60,287 nucleotides of DNA from an uncultured Eubacteriales bacterium (GCA_949299505.1 CASGAS010000004.1:1-60287); one strand, 5' to 3'. Shown: positions 18,097-31,785, counted from the stretch's first letter. Numbers and translations are program-made. Notes: generated by a model from the sequence alone, not told the origin.

Positions 18097-18345
18097 ATTT
18101 GTTCTTCCTTTCTGCATAAGAGGCTTTGCGTATAGCAAAAGAAAGCGCCTGATTTTGCCGCTTTTTCTAAAACAGGGACCTCCTTTGGTTAGCAGTATAG
18201 CACTCCGAATAAAAAAAGTATAGTGACAAAACAGAACGCTCTCGGCAAAGCCCGCCGCCGGGAAGAAAGCGAAACGGGCCGTGCCGGAAGCGGTTCGGCG
18301 CCGGACTGCTGAAAAGACACCCCCTGCTTCTGAAAATCGTATCCC

Positions 18346-18373
18346 TTGAACGGGCCGTCAACCATGCTAAAAT
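18346..18373 (+). promoter_or_regulatory. candidate promoter of the sugar ABC operon
   Basis: TTGAAC (18346-18351), 16-base spacer, TAAAAT (18368-18373). A purine-rich leader of about 200 bases follows. The divergent interval 18097-18575 is where the YesN-type regulator would be expected to bind; I could not define its operators. Confidence 0.55.
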
Positions 18374-18575
18374 ATACTTGTAACGAGCAAAAAAACTGTT
18401 CGTTTTCAACACAAATGCCAAGCAAAAAAATTATGTACGGAAGGAGGCGGCACGGAAACAATCGTACGAAGCGGGCGCGCAAGAATTCGCGGCGCTTTGA
18501 AAAGCCCGTAAAGCGAAAACGCGGCGGCCCGCGCAATCCAAAGAAAACGCGCAAAAAGAAAGGAAGGCGCAAAAC

Positions 18576-19574
18576 ATGTCAAAAATGAAACGGATTTTAT
18601 GCTGGGTCCTGGCGGCGGCTCTGGTGCTGTCCCTGGCGGCGTGCGGCGCCGCGGACGACGACGGCCAGGAAAAGACGGACGCACCGGTTTTGGGCGTATG
18701 CATTTGGGCGATGGAAACGGAGTACTTCACCAACCTTGCACACTGGCTGGAGGAGGCCGGTAAAGCACACGGCTGGGAGGTCGTCGTGCAGTCGGGAGAC
18801 GCCACGAATCCATCGAGCCAGGTCGAGATTATTGAGAATTTCATTACGATGCAGGTGGACGCCATCTTCATCAACCCAATCAACATTGCCTCGGTCGACG
18901 ATGCGCTGGCAAAGGCGAAAAGCGAGGGCATCTGGATTTTCGGACACAATTACCGCTACGAGGACAGCGAGGTTCCGGACGTCTATTTGTCGGGCGATCC
19001 GGCTGAAGCGGGCGCCATGATTACGGACCTTGCCAAGCAAGAGGCGGACCGTGTAATCGGCGACGGAAAAGTGGTCGTCGCGGCGATGACAAGCCTGGAC
19101 AACGAAAACAACAGCAACCGTTCAGAGGGCATGAAGGCCCGCGCCAAGGAAATTTGGGGCGAGGACGCGCTGGTTGCGGAGAATTCCCCGGGCAATACGG
19201 CGGAGGCCATGTCGGCGGCCGAAAACATCGTGCAGGCGCACCCGGACGTCAACGTCTGGCTTTGCTACAACGATGAATGCGCCATTGGGGTGTATGAGTT
19301 CTACAACGCTTCCGGCCGCGACCAGAGCAAGGCGGTTATTGTAGGTGCGGACGGCAACGTCGATGTGCTGCGGGCGATTGTAAACGACACGGCGGTCCGC
19401 GGGACGCTCAGCCAGACGTTATACGCCAAATGCGAGCAGGTGCTGCAGGCGGCGGACGTCCTCATGGAGAGCGGTGACGTTGCGGCGGCGCAGGAAACGG
19501 CCGGCTATGAGCTGCTTACGCCGATTAACCGCGACAATGCCCAGGCGGAACTGGATGCATCTACCTGGCAGTAA
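18576..19574 (+). CDS. sugar ABC transporter substrate-binding lipoprotein (RbsB family)
   Basis: 332 residues. A lipoprotein signal peptide ends in the lipobox LAAC (Cys about 23). The mature protein is a periplasmic-binding-protein type 1 fold of the RbsB/XylF group: a first lobe starting APVLGVCIWAMETEYF, a DAIFINPINIASVDDAL segment, and CYNDECAIGVYEF in the second lobe. GGAAGGCG precedes the ATG. It leads the operon and is followed by an attenuator hairpin. The ligand is unknown; the downstream enzymes suggest a beta-glucoside or related oligosaccharide. Confidence 0.93.
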   Translation: MSKMKRILCWVLAAALVLSLAACGAADDDGQEKTDAPVLGVCIWAMETEYFTNLAHWLEEAGKAHGWEVVVQSGDATNPSSQVEIIENFITMQVDAIFINPINIASVDDALAKAKSEGIWIFGHNYRYEDSEVPDVYLSGDPAEAGAMITDLAKQEADRVIGDGKVVVAAMTSLDNENNSNRSEGMKARAKEIWGEDALVAENSPGNTAEAMSAAENIVQAHPDVNVWLCYNDECAIGVYEFYNASGRDQSKAVIVGADGNVDVLRAIVNDTAVRGTLSQTLYAKCEQVLQAADVLMESGDVAAAQETAGYELLTPINRDNAQAELDASTWQ

Positions 19575-19588
19575 GCGTATAAGCCCAT

Positions 19589-19635
19589 GGGGGTCAAGGC
19601 GTCCGGCTTACAAGGCGCCTTGATCCCCCTTCTTT
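19589..19635 (+). terminator. intra-operon attenuator after the binding-protein gene
   Basis: GGGGGTCAAGGCG (from 19589) pairs with CGCCTTGATCCCCC (to 19629), followed by TTCTTT. Such hairpins let the binding protein be made in excess over the ATPase and permease. Confidence 0.8.
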
Positions 19636-19659
19636 ATCCAGAGGAAAGGAGGCGGCAGT

Positions 19660-21159
19660 GTGCTGCAGGAAGATGAAATTTTGCGGTTGGAGGGCATTAG
19701 CAAAGCTTATCCGGGCGTGCTGGCGCTGGACCATGTAGATTTTTCCCTGCAAAAGGGGGAGGTCCACGCGCTGGTCGGCGAAAACGGGGCGGGAAAGTCC
19801 ACGCTGATCAAGTGCATTTCCGGCGCAATTCGTCCGGACGCCGGCAAAATCTATCTGGAGGGGCAGGAGTTTGTTTCCATCGGCCCGAAGGACACCATTG
19901 CGCACGGTATCGTCACCGTGTATCAGGAGCTGAATTTGATTCCGTCGCTTTCCGTCGCGGAAAATGTGTTTGTCGGCAAGCGCAGCGGACGCGGCCTGTT
20001 TCAGCGAAAGAAGCAGGAGCAGGCGTGCCGGGAAATCTTAAAGGAGCTGCATATCGACATCGATGCGGCGGCCACGGTCAGCGAGCTGAGCGTGGCGCAC
20101 CGGCAGCTTGTAGAGATTGTCCGGGCCATTTCCGGAAACGCGCGTATTTTGATTTTGGACGAGCCGACTTCGTCGCTGACGGTCCACGAAACACAGTTTT
20201 TGTTTGATACGATTCGCGCGCTGAAGCAAAGGGGCGTCACCATCATCTACATTTCGCACATTTTTGAGGAGACCTTTGCGCTGGCGGACCGGATTACGGT
20301 TATGCGGGACGGTAAGCACATAAAGACGCTGCGCACGGCGCAAACCAACAAAGCGCAGCTAATCAAGCTGATGGTGGGCCGCGAAATCGGGGACTCCTAC
20401 CCGCCGCGGCACAATCCCGTGGGGGAGCCGGTGCTGGAGGTCGAGCACCTGAGCGCACCCGGGGTTTCCGACGTTTCCTTTACCCTGCACAAAGGGGAAA
20501 TTTTGGGCTTTGCGGGGCTTGTGGGCGCGGGCAGAACGGAGCTGATGCATGCCATCTACGGCGCGAACGCCCGGTCTTCCGGCACGGTCCGCATTCACGG
20601 AAAGCCTGTCCGCATCAAAAGCCCAAACGACGGAATCCGGCACGGTCTGGGTATGATTCCGGAGGACCGTAAGCTGGAGGGCGTGTTCCTGCGGGCGAGC
20701 GTGGAGGAGAACATATCCGCATCGAACCTGAGAAACCTGACGCGGTATGGGGTTATGCGGGATAAAAAGGCCAGGCGTGTGGCGGCTGATTTTCAGGAAA
20801 AGCTGCGCATCAAAACGCCGACGCTCGGGCAGCAGGTGCAGAACCTCAGCGGCGGGAACCAGCAAAAGGTCGCCGTGGCCAAGGCGCTGGCGCCAAAGCC
20901 GGAGATATTGATTTTTGACGAGCCTACGCGCGGGATTGACGTAGGCGCAAAGCAGGAAATCTATAAGCTGATGAACGAGCTGGTGGCGCAGGGCCATTCC
21001 ATTTTGATGGTGTCGTCGGAAATGGCGGAGCTGATGGGTATGGCGGACCGAATCCTGGTTATGTCGAACCACCATTTGAGCGGCGAGCTGCAGCGGCCGC
21101 AGTTTAACCAGGAGACGATTTTGCAGCTGGCGTCGGACGAACCGCAGAAGGCCGGATAG
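19660..21159 (+). CDS. sugar ABC transporter ATP-binding protein (RbsA/MglA family)
   Basis: 499 residues, two fused ABC cassettes powering sugar uptake. Cassette 1 has GENGAGKST, the signature LSVAHRQLVEI and LDEPTSSLT. Cassette 2 has the family-typical altered Walker A GLVGAGRTEL, then LSGGNQQKVAVAKAL and FDEPTRGIDVG. The start is a GTG at 19660, seven bases after AAAGGAGG; no in-frame ATG lies nearby. The next gene is the permease, after a 10-base gap. All motifs that are missing in the ATPase at 14013 are intact here. Confidence 0.95.
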   Translation: MLQEDEILRLEGISKAYPGVLALDHVDFSLQKGEVHALVGENGAGKSTLIKCISGAIRPDAGKIYLEGQEFVSIGPKDTIAHGIVTVYQELNLIPSLSVAENVFVGKRSGRGLFQRKKQEQACREILKELHIDIDAAATVSELSVAHRQLVEIVRAISGNARILILDEPTSSLTVHETQFLFDTIRALKQRGVTIIYISHIFEETFALADRITVMRDGKHIKTLRTAQTNKAQLIKLMVGREIGDSYPPRHNPVGEPVLEVEHLSAPGVSDVSFTLHKGEILGFAGLVGAGRTELMHAIYGANARSSGTVRIHGKPVRIKSPNDGIRHGLGMIPEDRKLEGVFLRASVEENISASNLRNLTRYGVMRDKKARRVAADFQEKLRIKTPTLGQQVQNLSGGNQQKVAVAKALAPKPEILIFDEPTRGIDVGAKQEIYKLMNELVAQGHSILMVSSEMAELMGMADRILVMSNHHLSGELQRPQFNQETILQLASDEPQKAG

Positions 21160-21169
21160 GAGGAGCCGT

Positions 21170-22120
21170 ATGAAACTGTTGCGATTGTATAAGAAAGCGG
21201 GAATCATTGTGTTCCTGCTGCTGGAGCTGATCCTGTTTTCGGTGATTACGCCGAACTTTATGTCCATGAGCAATTTTGTCAACCTGCTGCGGCAGGTGGC
21301 AATGCTCGGCATCGCCTCCATCGGGATATCCTTTTTGATGATTGGCGGGGCGTCCGCCGACCTGTCCATCGCCGGGCAGATTCCGGTCCTGTCCATGCTG
21401 TGCGGGATTTTCATGATGTGGCTTGGGCTGCCGGTGCCCCTGGCGATGCTGATGACCGTTCTGTGCGGCATTTTGCTGGGCTATTTTAACGGCATGGTGA
21501 TTCGGCTTTTGAAAATCAACCCGTTCGTGGTCACCTTAAGCACCATGACGATTTTGCAGGGCGTGGCGCTTCTGTTTACCGGGGGCGTGAGCATTTCCGG
21601 GCTGCCGCGGAGCTTTTCGTGGCTTGGCCAGGGCTATGTGCTCGGCATACCGGTTCCCATTGTGGTGCTTGCCGTATGCGTGGCGGGCGCGCAGTTCGTG
21701 CTGTCCAAAACCTATTTCGGCCGCGCGGTGTACGCCATGGGCGGCAACGCGGAGGCGGCGCGCTTGGCGGGCATCAACACACGGCGGCTGCAGCTGTGTA
21801 CGTTTATGCTGTCCGGCTTTTTTGCGGCGATTGCCGCGCTGATGATTTCCTCGCGTACCATGATTGCCTCCCCGACGGCCGGCAACACATATGCGTTCGA
21901 TACCATGACGGCGTGCGTGCTCGGCGGCATATCCTTCGCCGGCGGCGAAGGGAAGCTGTGGGGCGGCTTCGTGGGCGTCCTGATTATCGGCGTGCTGACC
22001 AACGCGCTGACGCTGATGAATGTCGGCAGCTACTGGCAGGATATCATCAAGGGGGTTATCCTGGTTCTGGCTTTGTATATTGACCGCAAGCAAAGAGAGC
22101 TGAACGTTGCGGCGGCATGA
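21170..22120 (+). CDS. sugar ABC transporter permease (RbsC family)
   Basis: 316 residues, about eight to ten hydrophobic segments. RbsC-type landmarks are present: GGASADLSIAG, NPFVVTLSTMTILQG, the cytoplasmic coupling loop AMGGNAEAARLAGIN and LGGISFAGGEGKLWG. TAGGAGGAGCC precedes the ATG. It forms the membrane channel with the ATPase just upstream; its stop codon is 22 bases before the next gene. Confidence 0.95.
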   Translation: MKLLRLYKKAGIIVFLLLELILFSVITPNFMSMSNFVNLLRQVAMLGIASIGISFLMIGGASADLSIAGQIPVLSMLCGIFMMWLGLPVPLAMLMTVLCGILLGYFNGMVIRLLKINPFVVTLSTMTILQGVALLFTGGVSISGLPRSFSWLGQGYVLGIPVPIVVLAVCVAGAQFVLSKTYFGRAVYAMGGNAEAARLAGINTRRLQLCTFMLSGFFAAIAALMISSRTMIASPTAGNTYAFDTMTACVLGGISFAGGEGKLWGGFVGVLIIGVLTNALTLMNVGSYWQDIIKGVILVLALYIDRKQRELNVAAA

Positions 22121-22142
22121 TTTGAAAGAAGGAGAGAGAAAA

Positions 22143-26888
<4,746 letters not shown>

Positions 26889-26906
26889 ATCGGACAAGCG
26901 CTTTGC

Positions 26907-26935
26907 GGCGCGCGGGGAAGCCTGCGCGCCGTTTT
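26907..26935 (+). terminator. terminator of the sugar operon
   Basis: GGCGCGCGGG (26907-26916), loop GAAG, CCTGCGCGCC (26921-26930), then GTTTTG. Ten pairs including one G-U. Confidence 0.8.
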
Positions 26936-27061
26936 GCATGTCAAAAAGCGGGCGCGGAATTTGTGGAGAATTGCGGCTTGCGCGGGCGGCCGGCGGGTGC
27001 TAAGATAGAAAAAAGGCCTGTCGGCTGCGCTTTGCACGCTGCCGCGGCAAGGAGGTTTTTT

Positions 27062-28003
27062 ATGTCCTGGTTTTTACGCTTTTTTGCCGCCATTCTGGCA
27101 TTTTTCATTTTCCGCCCGTCCGACGCGGCGGTGGCGAGCTTTGCACCGGTAAACGAGAATCTGCGCTTTCGGTTTGCGGTCATTTCCGACGCGCATCTGG
27201 AGGGCAACAACGGCGACAAGCACGACTGGATGGGCGAGGCGTTCTGCGATTTGTCGGCGGCGGCCGACCCGGCGTACGAGGCGCTTGTGATGCTCGGCGA
27301 CAACACGATGAACGGGCAGCTGTTTGAGCAGGGGATGCTTTACGGCCTGATGCGCAAATACTGCACGGTCGATACGGTGCTGATGGCGGTGGGCAACCAT
27401 GACATCTGCGGCAGCGACTACAACCTGGCGAATTATGACCGTTTGAAAAAACGCTTTATCCGCTACAACAACGCGTTTACCGGCCAGGAAATCGACGAGC
27501 TGTACCACTATACGGTCGTGGACGGGTGCTATTTTATCGTCCTTGCCTCCGACCGCGACGCGGGTGTGGCGCAGTATCTGTCGGACGCGCAGCTCGAATG
27601 GCTCGACGGGGTGCTGCGGGAGGCGGCGGACGGCGGGAACCCGGTGTTCCTGTTCAGCCACTGGCCGCTCAACGACGTGTTTTCCGACGTTTGGGCGGAG
27701 GGGCACGTCGGCGAACAGAGCGACCGGCTCAAGGCGCTGCTGCAGGCTTACGACAACCGAATCTTCTTTTTCAGCGGCCACCTGCACATGGGGCTTTACG
27801 GCGACGAGCGGGATTACAAGACGGAGGGACAGATTACCTATATCAACGTCCCGTCCTTCGGCTCGGAAAACACGAACGGCGGCACCTTGCAGGATACGGG
27901 CCTTGGCTATTCGGTGGAGGTCTACGAAGACGAGCTTGTGGTGCGCGTGCGCGATTTGGTCGGCCACACGTTTACGGATTACGAATACCGGTTTGCGTAT
28001 TGA
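27062..28003 (+). CDS. calcineurin-like metallophosphoesterase, exported or membrane-anchored
   Basis: 313 residues. A hydrophobic N-terminus (about residues 3-18) is a signal or anchor. The metal motifs are complete: ISDAHLEG (D-x-H), MLGDNT, VGNHD, FSHWP and GHLHMG. GGAGG lies seven bases before the ATG. The likely promoter is TTGCGC-17-TAAGAT at 26978-27006, so it is a separate unit from the sugar operon that ends just upstream. The substrate is unknown; a cell-surface phosphodiester is the general expectation. Confidence 0.87.
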   Translation: MSWFLRFFAAILAFFIFRPSDAAVASFAPVNENLRFRFAVISDAHLEGNNGDKHDWMGEAFCDLSAAADPAYEALVMLGDNTMNGQLFEQGMLYGLMRKYCTVDTVLMAVGNHDICGSDYNLANYDRLKKRFIRYNNAFTGQEIDELYHYTVVDGCYFIVLASDRDAGVAQYLSDAQLEWLDGVLREAADGGNPVFLFSHWPLNDVFSDVWAEGHVGEQSDRLKALLQAYDNRIFFFSGHLHMGLYGDERDYKTEGQITYINVPSFGSENTNGGTLQDTGLGYSVEVYEDELVVRVRDLVGHTFTDYEYRFAY

Positions 28004-28019
28004 TACGCGGACGCAAAAC

Positions 28020-28055
28020 AAAAGCGGGCCTGACTTGCGTCAGGTCCGCTTTTGT
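28020..28055. terminator. bidirectional terminator
   Basis: AAAAGCGGGCCTGAC and its near-complement GTCAGGTCCGCTTTT form a stem around TTGC, with T-runs on both strands. It serves the rightward phosphoesterase and probably the leftward 40-aa ORF. Confidence 0.88.
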
Positions 28056-28137
28056 TAAGAAGGGGATATAAAAGAGAGGAAAACCAGAATATAGGAAACC
28101 CGCGTATGCGGGAGTATTGTCCGTGTCGGGCGGCAGC

Positions 28138-28260
28138 TTAAAGCTGCTCGGTCAGAGCGGTAAGCTGCAGCGCCTTCCACAGGGATTTCCACGAGATCTT
28201 CGTCACAGACAGCTCTCTTACCAGTCTGCGCACCTCGCGTGCCTTTTCGTCGTACAGCAT
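28138..28260 (-). CDS. 40-aa ORF with consensus expression signals, function unknown
   Basis: The peptide is charged and helical in appearance (KAREVRRLVREL near the start, SWKSLWKALQLTAL near the end), with no signal peptide and no family I recognise. It is supported by its signals: AAAGGAGTGA ends seven bases before the ATG at 28260, and a perfect TTGACA-17-TATAAT lies just upstream. A small hairpin (CCCGC-ATAC-GCGGG, then TTT) and the bidirectional terminator follow on the same strand. It could be a small regulatory protein or part of a small RNA. Confidence 0.55.
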   Translation of the reverse strand: MLYDEKAREVRRLVRELSVTKISWKSLWKALQLTALTEQL

Positions 28261-28291
28261 TTGTTTCACTCCTTTCCTGTGAACTGCCTGT

Positions 28292-28320
28292 ATTATAAAC
28301 CGGCCTATCGGATTTGTCAA
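28292..28320 (-). promoter_or_regulatory. consensus promoter of the 40-aa ORF
   Basis: On the minus strand, TTGACA (28315-28320), 17-base spacer, TATAAT (28292-28297): all twelve consensus bases. Confidence 0.88.
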
Positions 28321-28641
28321 GACTTTTTTACCAAAAAAGTAAAATATTTTTTGTGCAACATTTTCTTAATTGTTTCGTAATATTTTCAAAAAGAAAAGAA
28401 AAGCCCGGAAAACCTGCGGTTTTATCCATATATGGCGAATGACGATTCACCAAAATACAAAATTCAATTCGTCGTTTTGACGAAACTCGGCGGCCCGCAA
28501 AACGCATACCCCGAGCCGCACGGGGAACGCTAATGTATCCGCCTGCGCGGGCGGCGGGGGATTCCGGTCGCCTATTGGCAGCTTGTCTAAATCTTTCCGG
28601 GCGCGGCGCCGATATTTCGTCCGGTTTCGGCGCGTTACGAT
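28321..28641. other. non-coding interval upstream of fba, AT-rich then GC-rich
   Basis: About 320 bases without a supported gene. 28321-28480 is sharply AT-rich with A- and T-tracts; 28490-28640 returns to the usual GC content. I see no tRNA-like fold or recognisable riboswitch core. It may hold regulatory sites for the divergent promoters at 28292 (left) and 28642 (right). Confidence 0.4.
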
Positions 28642-28670
28642 TTGACAAGCCGCCGCACAAACAGTATAAT
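28642..28670 (+). promoter_or_regulatory. fba promoter
   Basis: TTGACA (28642-28647), 17-base spacer, TATAAT (28665-28670), about 58 bases before the start codon. Confidence 0.92.
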
Positions 28671-28727
28671 AAGAACATACCGACCCCGCGCGGCAGACCG
28701 CGCACAGATTTGCAAGGAGTGAAGGAA

Positions 28728-29663
28728 ATGCCTTTAGTCACTACAACCGAAATGTTCAAAAAAGCTTATGCGGGCGGCTATGCCGTCGGCGCGTTCAACG
28801 TGAACAACATGGAAATCATCCAGGGCATCACGCGCGCGGCGAAAAAGCACAACGCCCCTGTGATTTTGCAGGTGTCCGCGGGCGCGCGCAAATATGCGTC
28901 GCACGGGTACCTGGTCGCCATGGTCAAGGCCGCCGCGGAGGAAACGGGCCTGCCCATTGCGCTGCACCTGGACCACGGTCCGGATTTTGAGACCTGCAAG
29001 GCCTGCATCGACGGCGGCTTTACGTCGGTGATGATCGACGGCAGCCACCTGCCGTATGAGGAAAACGTGGCGCTGACCAAGCAGGTCGTCGAATATGCCC
29101 ATCCGCGCGGCGTGGTCGTCGAGGGCGAGCTCGGCCAGCTTGCCGGCATTGAGGACGACGTCAATGTCAGCGAGGACGACGCGCATTTCACCGACCCCGA
29201 CCAGGTCTTTGACTTCGTGACCCGCACCGGCGTCGACTCCCTTGCCATTGCGATTGGCACAAGCCACGGCGCGTACAAGTTCAAGCCCGGCCAGAAGCCG
29301 CAGCTGCGCTTCGACATTCTTGAGGAAGTCGCCCAGAAGCTGCCCGGTTTCCCCATCGTGCTGCACGGTGCAAGCTCCGTCAACCAGGACGACGTCAAAA
29401 CCATCAACCAGTACGGCGGCCAGATGCCCGACGCCATTGGCATCCCCGAAGAGATGCTGCGCCAGGCTTCGTCCATGGCGGTCTGCAAAATCAACGTGGA
29501 CTCCGACATCCGCATCGCGATGACGGCCGCGATTCGCAAGCATTTCGCCGAAAACCCGACCCATTTCGACCCGCGCCAGTATCTGACGCCGGCGCGCGAC
29601 GCCATTGAGCGCGTCGTTTCGCACAAGATTGAAACGGTGCTCGGCTGCGAAAACAAGGCGTAA
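28728..29663 (+). CDS. fba: class II fructose-1,6-bisphosphate aldolase
   Basis: Glycolytic cleavage of fructose-1,6-bisphosphate to DHAP and glyceraldehyde-3-phosphate, zinc dependent. 311 residues. The family motifs are in order: VGAFNVNNME, the catalytic Asp and zinc His in LHLDHGPD (82-83), EGELGQLAG, a second zinc His in GTSHGAYKF, and LHGASSV followed by INVDSDIR. The ATG at 28728 follows AAGGAGTGAAGG. It is monocistronic, with its own promoter and terminator. Tagatose-bisphosphate aldolases are close relatives, but the context and sequence fit the glycolytic enzyme. Confidence 0.95.
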   Translation: MPLVTTTEMFKKAYAGGYAVGAFNVNNMEIIQGITRAAKKHNAPVILQVSAGARKYASHGYLVAMVKAAAEETGLPIALHLDHGPDFETCKACIDGGFTSVMIDGSHLPYEENVALTKQVVEYAHPRGVVVEGELGQLAGIEDDVNVSEDDAHFTDPDQVFDFVTRTGVDSLAIAIGTSHGAYKFKPGQKPQLRFDILEEVAQKLPGFPIVLHGASSVNQDDVKTINQYGGQMPDAIGIPEEMLRQASSMAVCKINVDSDIRIAMTAAIRKHFAENPTHFDPRQYLTPARDAIERVVSHKIETVLGCENKA

Positions 29664-29679
29664 ACAACCGCATACCGGC

Positions 29680-29709
29680 GGCGTGCAGGCTCTGCACGCC
29701 GCTTTTTCT
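29680..29709 (+). terminator. fba terminator
   Basis: GGCGTGCAG (29680-29688), GCT or similar loop, CTGCACGCC (29692-29700), then GCTTTTTCTTT. Confidence 0.92.
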
Positions 29710-29960
29710 TTGCGCGGGGGTTGCCGAAACGTCCAAAAAATAGAAAAAAAGAGACTAAAAAATCGACAAAAACGGCGGGCAATTTTCTATGCTTTGGGGC
29801 TTTTAATTTCGGGGCTTCGGTGCTATAATAGTAAAGGTTTTTTACGCGATTTTTCGCGCCCGCCTTTTTGGCAGGGCGGATTTTTTCCCGGCTTCGCGCA
29901 TAACGTACGGCTTTCGGCGCGGGGCCTTACATAGAGATGGATGCAGGGAGTGAGCCGTTT

Positions 29961-31256
29961 TTGGAGAAGTTCGTCGTCACGGGCGGTCATCGCCTGACCG
30001 GCGAGGTTTCGGTCAGCGGAGCAAAAAACGCGGTGGTTGCGATTTTGCCCGCCACCATTTTGGCCGAGGACGTTTGCCGCATTGAAAATATTCCGAACAT
30101 CAGCGACGTTGCCGCCATGGTCAAGATTCTCAAGATCATGGGGGCGCAGATTCGTTCCATCAACAAAACGACGCTGGAAATAGACACGCGCCATGTCCGT
30201 TCGTTTGTGGTGGAGCACGAGCTGACGCGCCAGCTGCGCGCTTCGTATTATTTAATCGGCGCGCTGCTCGGGCGGTTTTCGCGCGCCTGCGTGGCGATGC
30301 CCGGCGGGTGCTATTTGGGGCTGCGGCCCATTGACCAGCATATCAAGGGCTTTGAGGCCCTGGGCGCCGAGGTCACCATGGAGGAAAACGCCATGGTGCA
30401 TGTCGAGGCGCCGGAGCTGATGGGCAATTCCGTGTATCTCGACGTCGTTTCCGTCGGCGCGACCATCAACGTCATGCTGGCGGCGGTCAAGGCGCCGGGG
30501 CTTACCGTGATTGAAAACGCCGCCAAGGAGCCGCACATCGTCGATTTGGCGAACTTTTTGAACACGATGGGCGCGGACGTCCGCGGCGCGGGCACCGACG
30601 TCATTAAGATTCGCGGCGTCCGGCGTCTGCACGGCTGCGAATATTCCATCATCCCCGACCAGATTGAGGCGGGCACCTACATGGTCGCGGCGGCGGCGAC
30701 GCGCGGCGACGTGCTGGTAAAAAACGTGATTCCGAAGCACCTGGAGTCCATCACGGCAAAGCTTGTGGAGGCGGGCGCGACGGTCGAGGAGTATGACGAG
30801 GCGGTGCGCGTCAAGATGGACGGCCGCCCCGGGCACTGCAACATTAAGACAATGCCCCACCCGGGTTTCCCGACCGATATGCAGCCGCAGTTTTCCACGT
30901 TTTTGTGCCTGGCAAAGGGGACAAGCATCGTCTCCGAAAGCGTGTGGGACAACCGCTTCCGGTACGCCGAGCAGCTGCAGCGCATGGGCGCGAACATCCA
31001 CGTCAACGGCAAGACCGCCGTTATTGAGGGCGTGGAGGCGCTCAAGGGCGCGCCGATTCGCGCCGACGACCTGCGCGCGGGCGCCGCAATGCTGATTGCC
31101 GCCATGGCGGCCTCGGGCGTGTCGGAGATTGAGGAAATCCAGCACATTGAGCGCGGCTATGAAAACGTCGTCGAAAAGCTGCGCGCGCTGGGCGCGCAGA
31201 TTGAACGGCGCAATTTCCCCGACGAGGAGGAGCAGACGCAGGCTTCGGCGGGGTGA
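29961..31256 (+). CDS. murA: UDP-N-acetylglucosamine 1-carboxyvinyltransferase (MurA)
   Basis: First committed step of peptidoglycan synthesis: transfers enolpyruvate from PEP to UDP-GlcNAc. About 431 residues from the favoured start. The active-site loop MPGGCYLGLRPIDQH contains the PEP-reactive Cys. SGAKNAVVAILPA near the N-terminus and the GFPTDMQPQFSTF motif are intact. I favour the TTG at 29961 because AGGGAGTGA lies seven bases upstream and MEKFVVTGG matches the usual start. An ATG at 29937 is in frame but has no ribosome binding site. An extended -10 (TGCTATAAT, 29821-29829) is the likely promoter. Confidence 0.95.
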   Translation: MEKFVVTGGHRLTGEVSVSGAKNAVVAILPATILAEDVCRIENIPNISDVAAMVKILKIMGAQIRSINKTTLEIDTRHVRSFVVEHELTRQLRASYYLIGALLGRFSRACVAMPGGCYLGLRPIDQHIKGFEALGAEVTMEENAMVHVEAPELMGNSVYLDVVSVGATINVMLAAVKAPGLTVIENAAKEPHIVDLANFLNTMGADVRGAGTDVIKIRGVRRLHGCEYSIIPDQIEAGTYMVAAAATRGDVLVKNVIPKHLESITAKLVEAGATVEEYDEAVRVKMDGRPGHCNIKTMPHPGFPTDMQPQFSTFLCLAKGTSIVSESVWDNRFRYAEQLQRMGANIHVNGKTAVIEGVEALKGAPIRADDLRAGAAMLIAAMAASGVSEIEEIQHIERGYENVVEKLRALGAQIERRNFPDEEEQTQASAG

Positions 31257-31277
31257 AAAAGCGTTTGAAGAAACAGG

Positions 31278-31327
31278 AAAGGTACAGTTTTATGGTTATA
31301 AAAGCCAAAACCGTACCTTTTCTTTTT
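31278..31327 (+). terminator. murA terminator
   Basis: AAAGGTACAGTTTT (31278-31291) pairs with AAAACCGTACCTTT (31307-31320) with one mismatch, followed by TCTTTTTTT. The ribosome binding site of the next gene begins directly after it. Confidence 0.88.
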
Positions 31328-31341
31328 TTAGAGGTGATGTT

Positions 31342-31773
31342 GTGAAGAAGCTTGGACTTTTGCTGCTGCTTCTTTTGACCGTGCTGACCGGCTGCGCCGG
31401 CGCGGACGTGCCGGCCGTCGAGGACTGCGGCTGGACGCTCTCCTCTGTGCAGGGCGGGGAAAACGGACAGGTCGTGGCGTGCGAGCCCGACCGCAAAACG
31501 GAAAACCCGTCGGCGGCGGTGCTCGAAATGGATTGCATGGCGCAGGACGGAACGATTGCGCTTACGGACCGGACAAATGGGAAAACCTATACGGGCACAT
31601 ACGCGCTGGATGCCGCAGACCCCGAAACGAACACCTATTCCGTGACGCTGGAAGGGGAAGACGGCCTTGCCGTCTGCGGCAATACGACGTTTTACGACGG
31701 CAGCACGGCGCCGACGTTTATTATCAATTTCGGCGACTATGTACTGAATTTTACGGCTGCAGAGGCCGAATAA
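31342..31773 (+). CDS. small lipoprotein of unknown function, META/HslJ-like in appearance
   Basis: 143 residues. A lipoprotein signal (KKLGLLLLLLLTVLTGC) is followed by a small beta-rich domain starting CGWTLSSVQ and containing GKTYTGTYALD and PTFIINFGDYVLNF. The layout resembles small META-type lipoproteins, but the match is weak. The start is a GTG at 31342 behind AGAGGTGA. No own promoter is evident, so it may rely on readthrough of the murA terminator. Confidence 0.7.
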   Translation: MKKLGLLLLLLLTVLTGCAGADVPAVEDCGWTLSSVQGGENGQVVACEPDRKTENPSAAVLEMDCMAQDGTIALTDRTNGKTYTGTYALDAADPETNTYSVTLEGEDGLAVCGNTTFYDGSTAPTFIINFGDYVLNFTAAEAE

Positions 31774-31785
31774 ACCGAAAACAAA

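Noticed and set aside
18346-18588. 80-aa Arg/Lys-rich ORF upstream of the sugar-binding protein
   Set aside because: No RBS at any start and composition follows from a purine-rich leader; kept only as an oddity.
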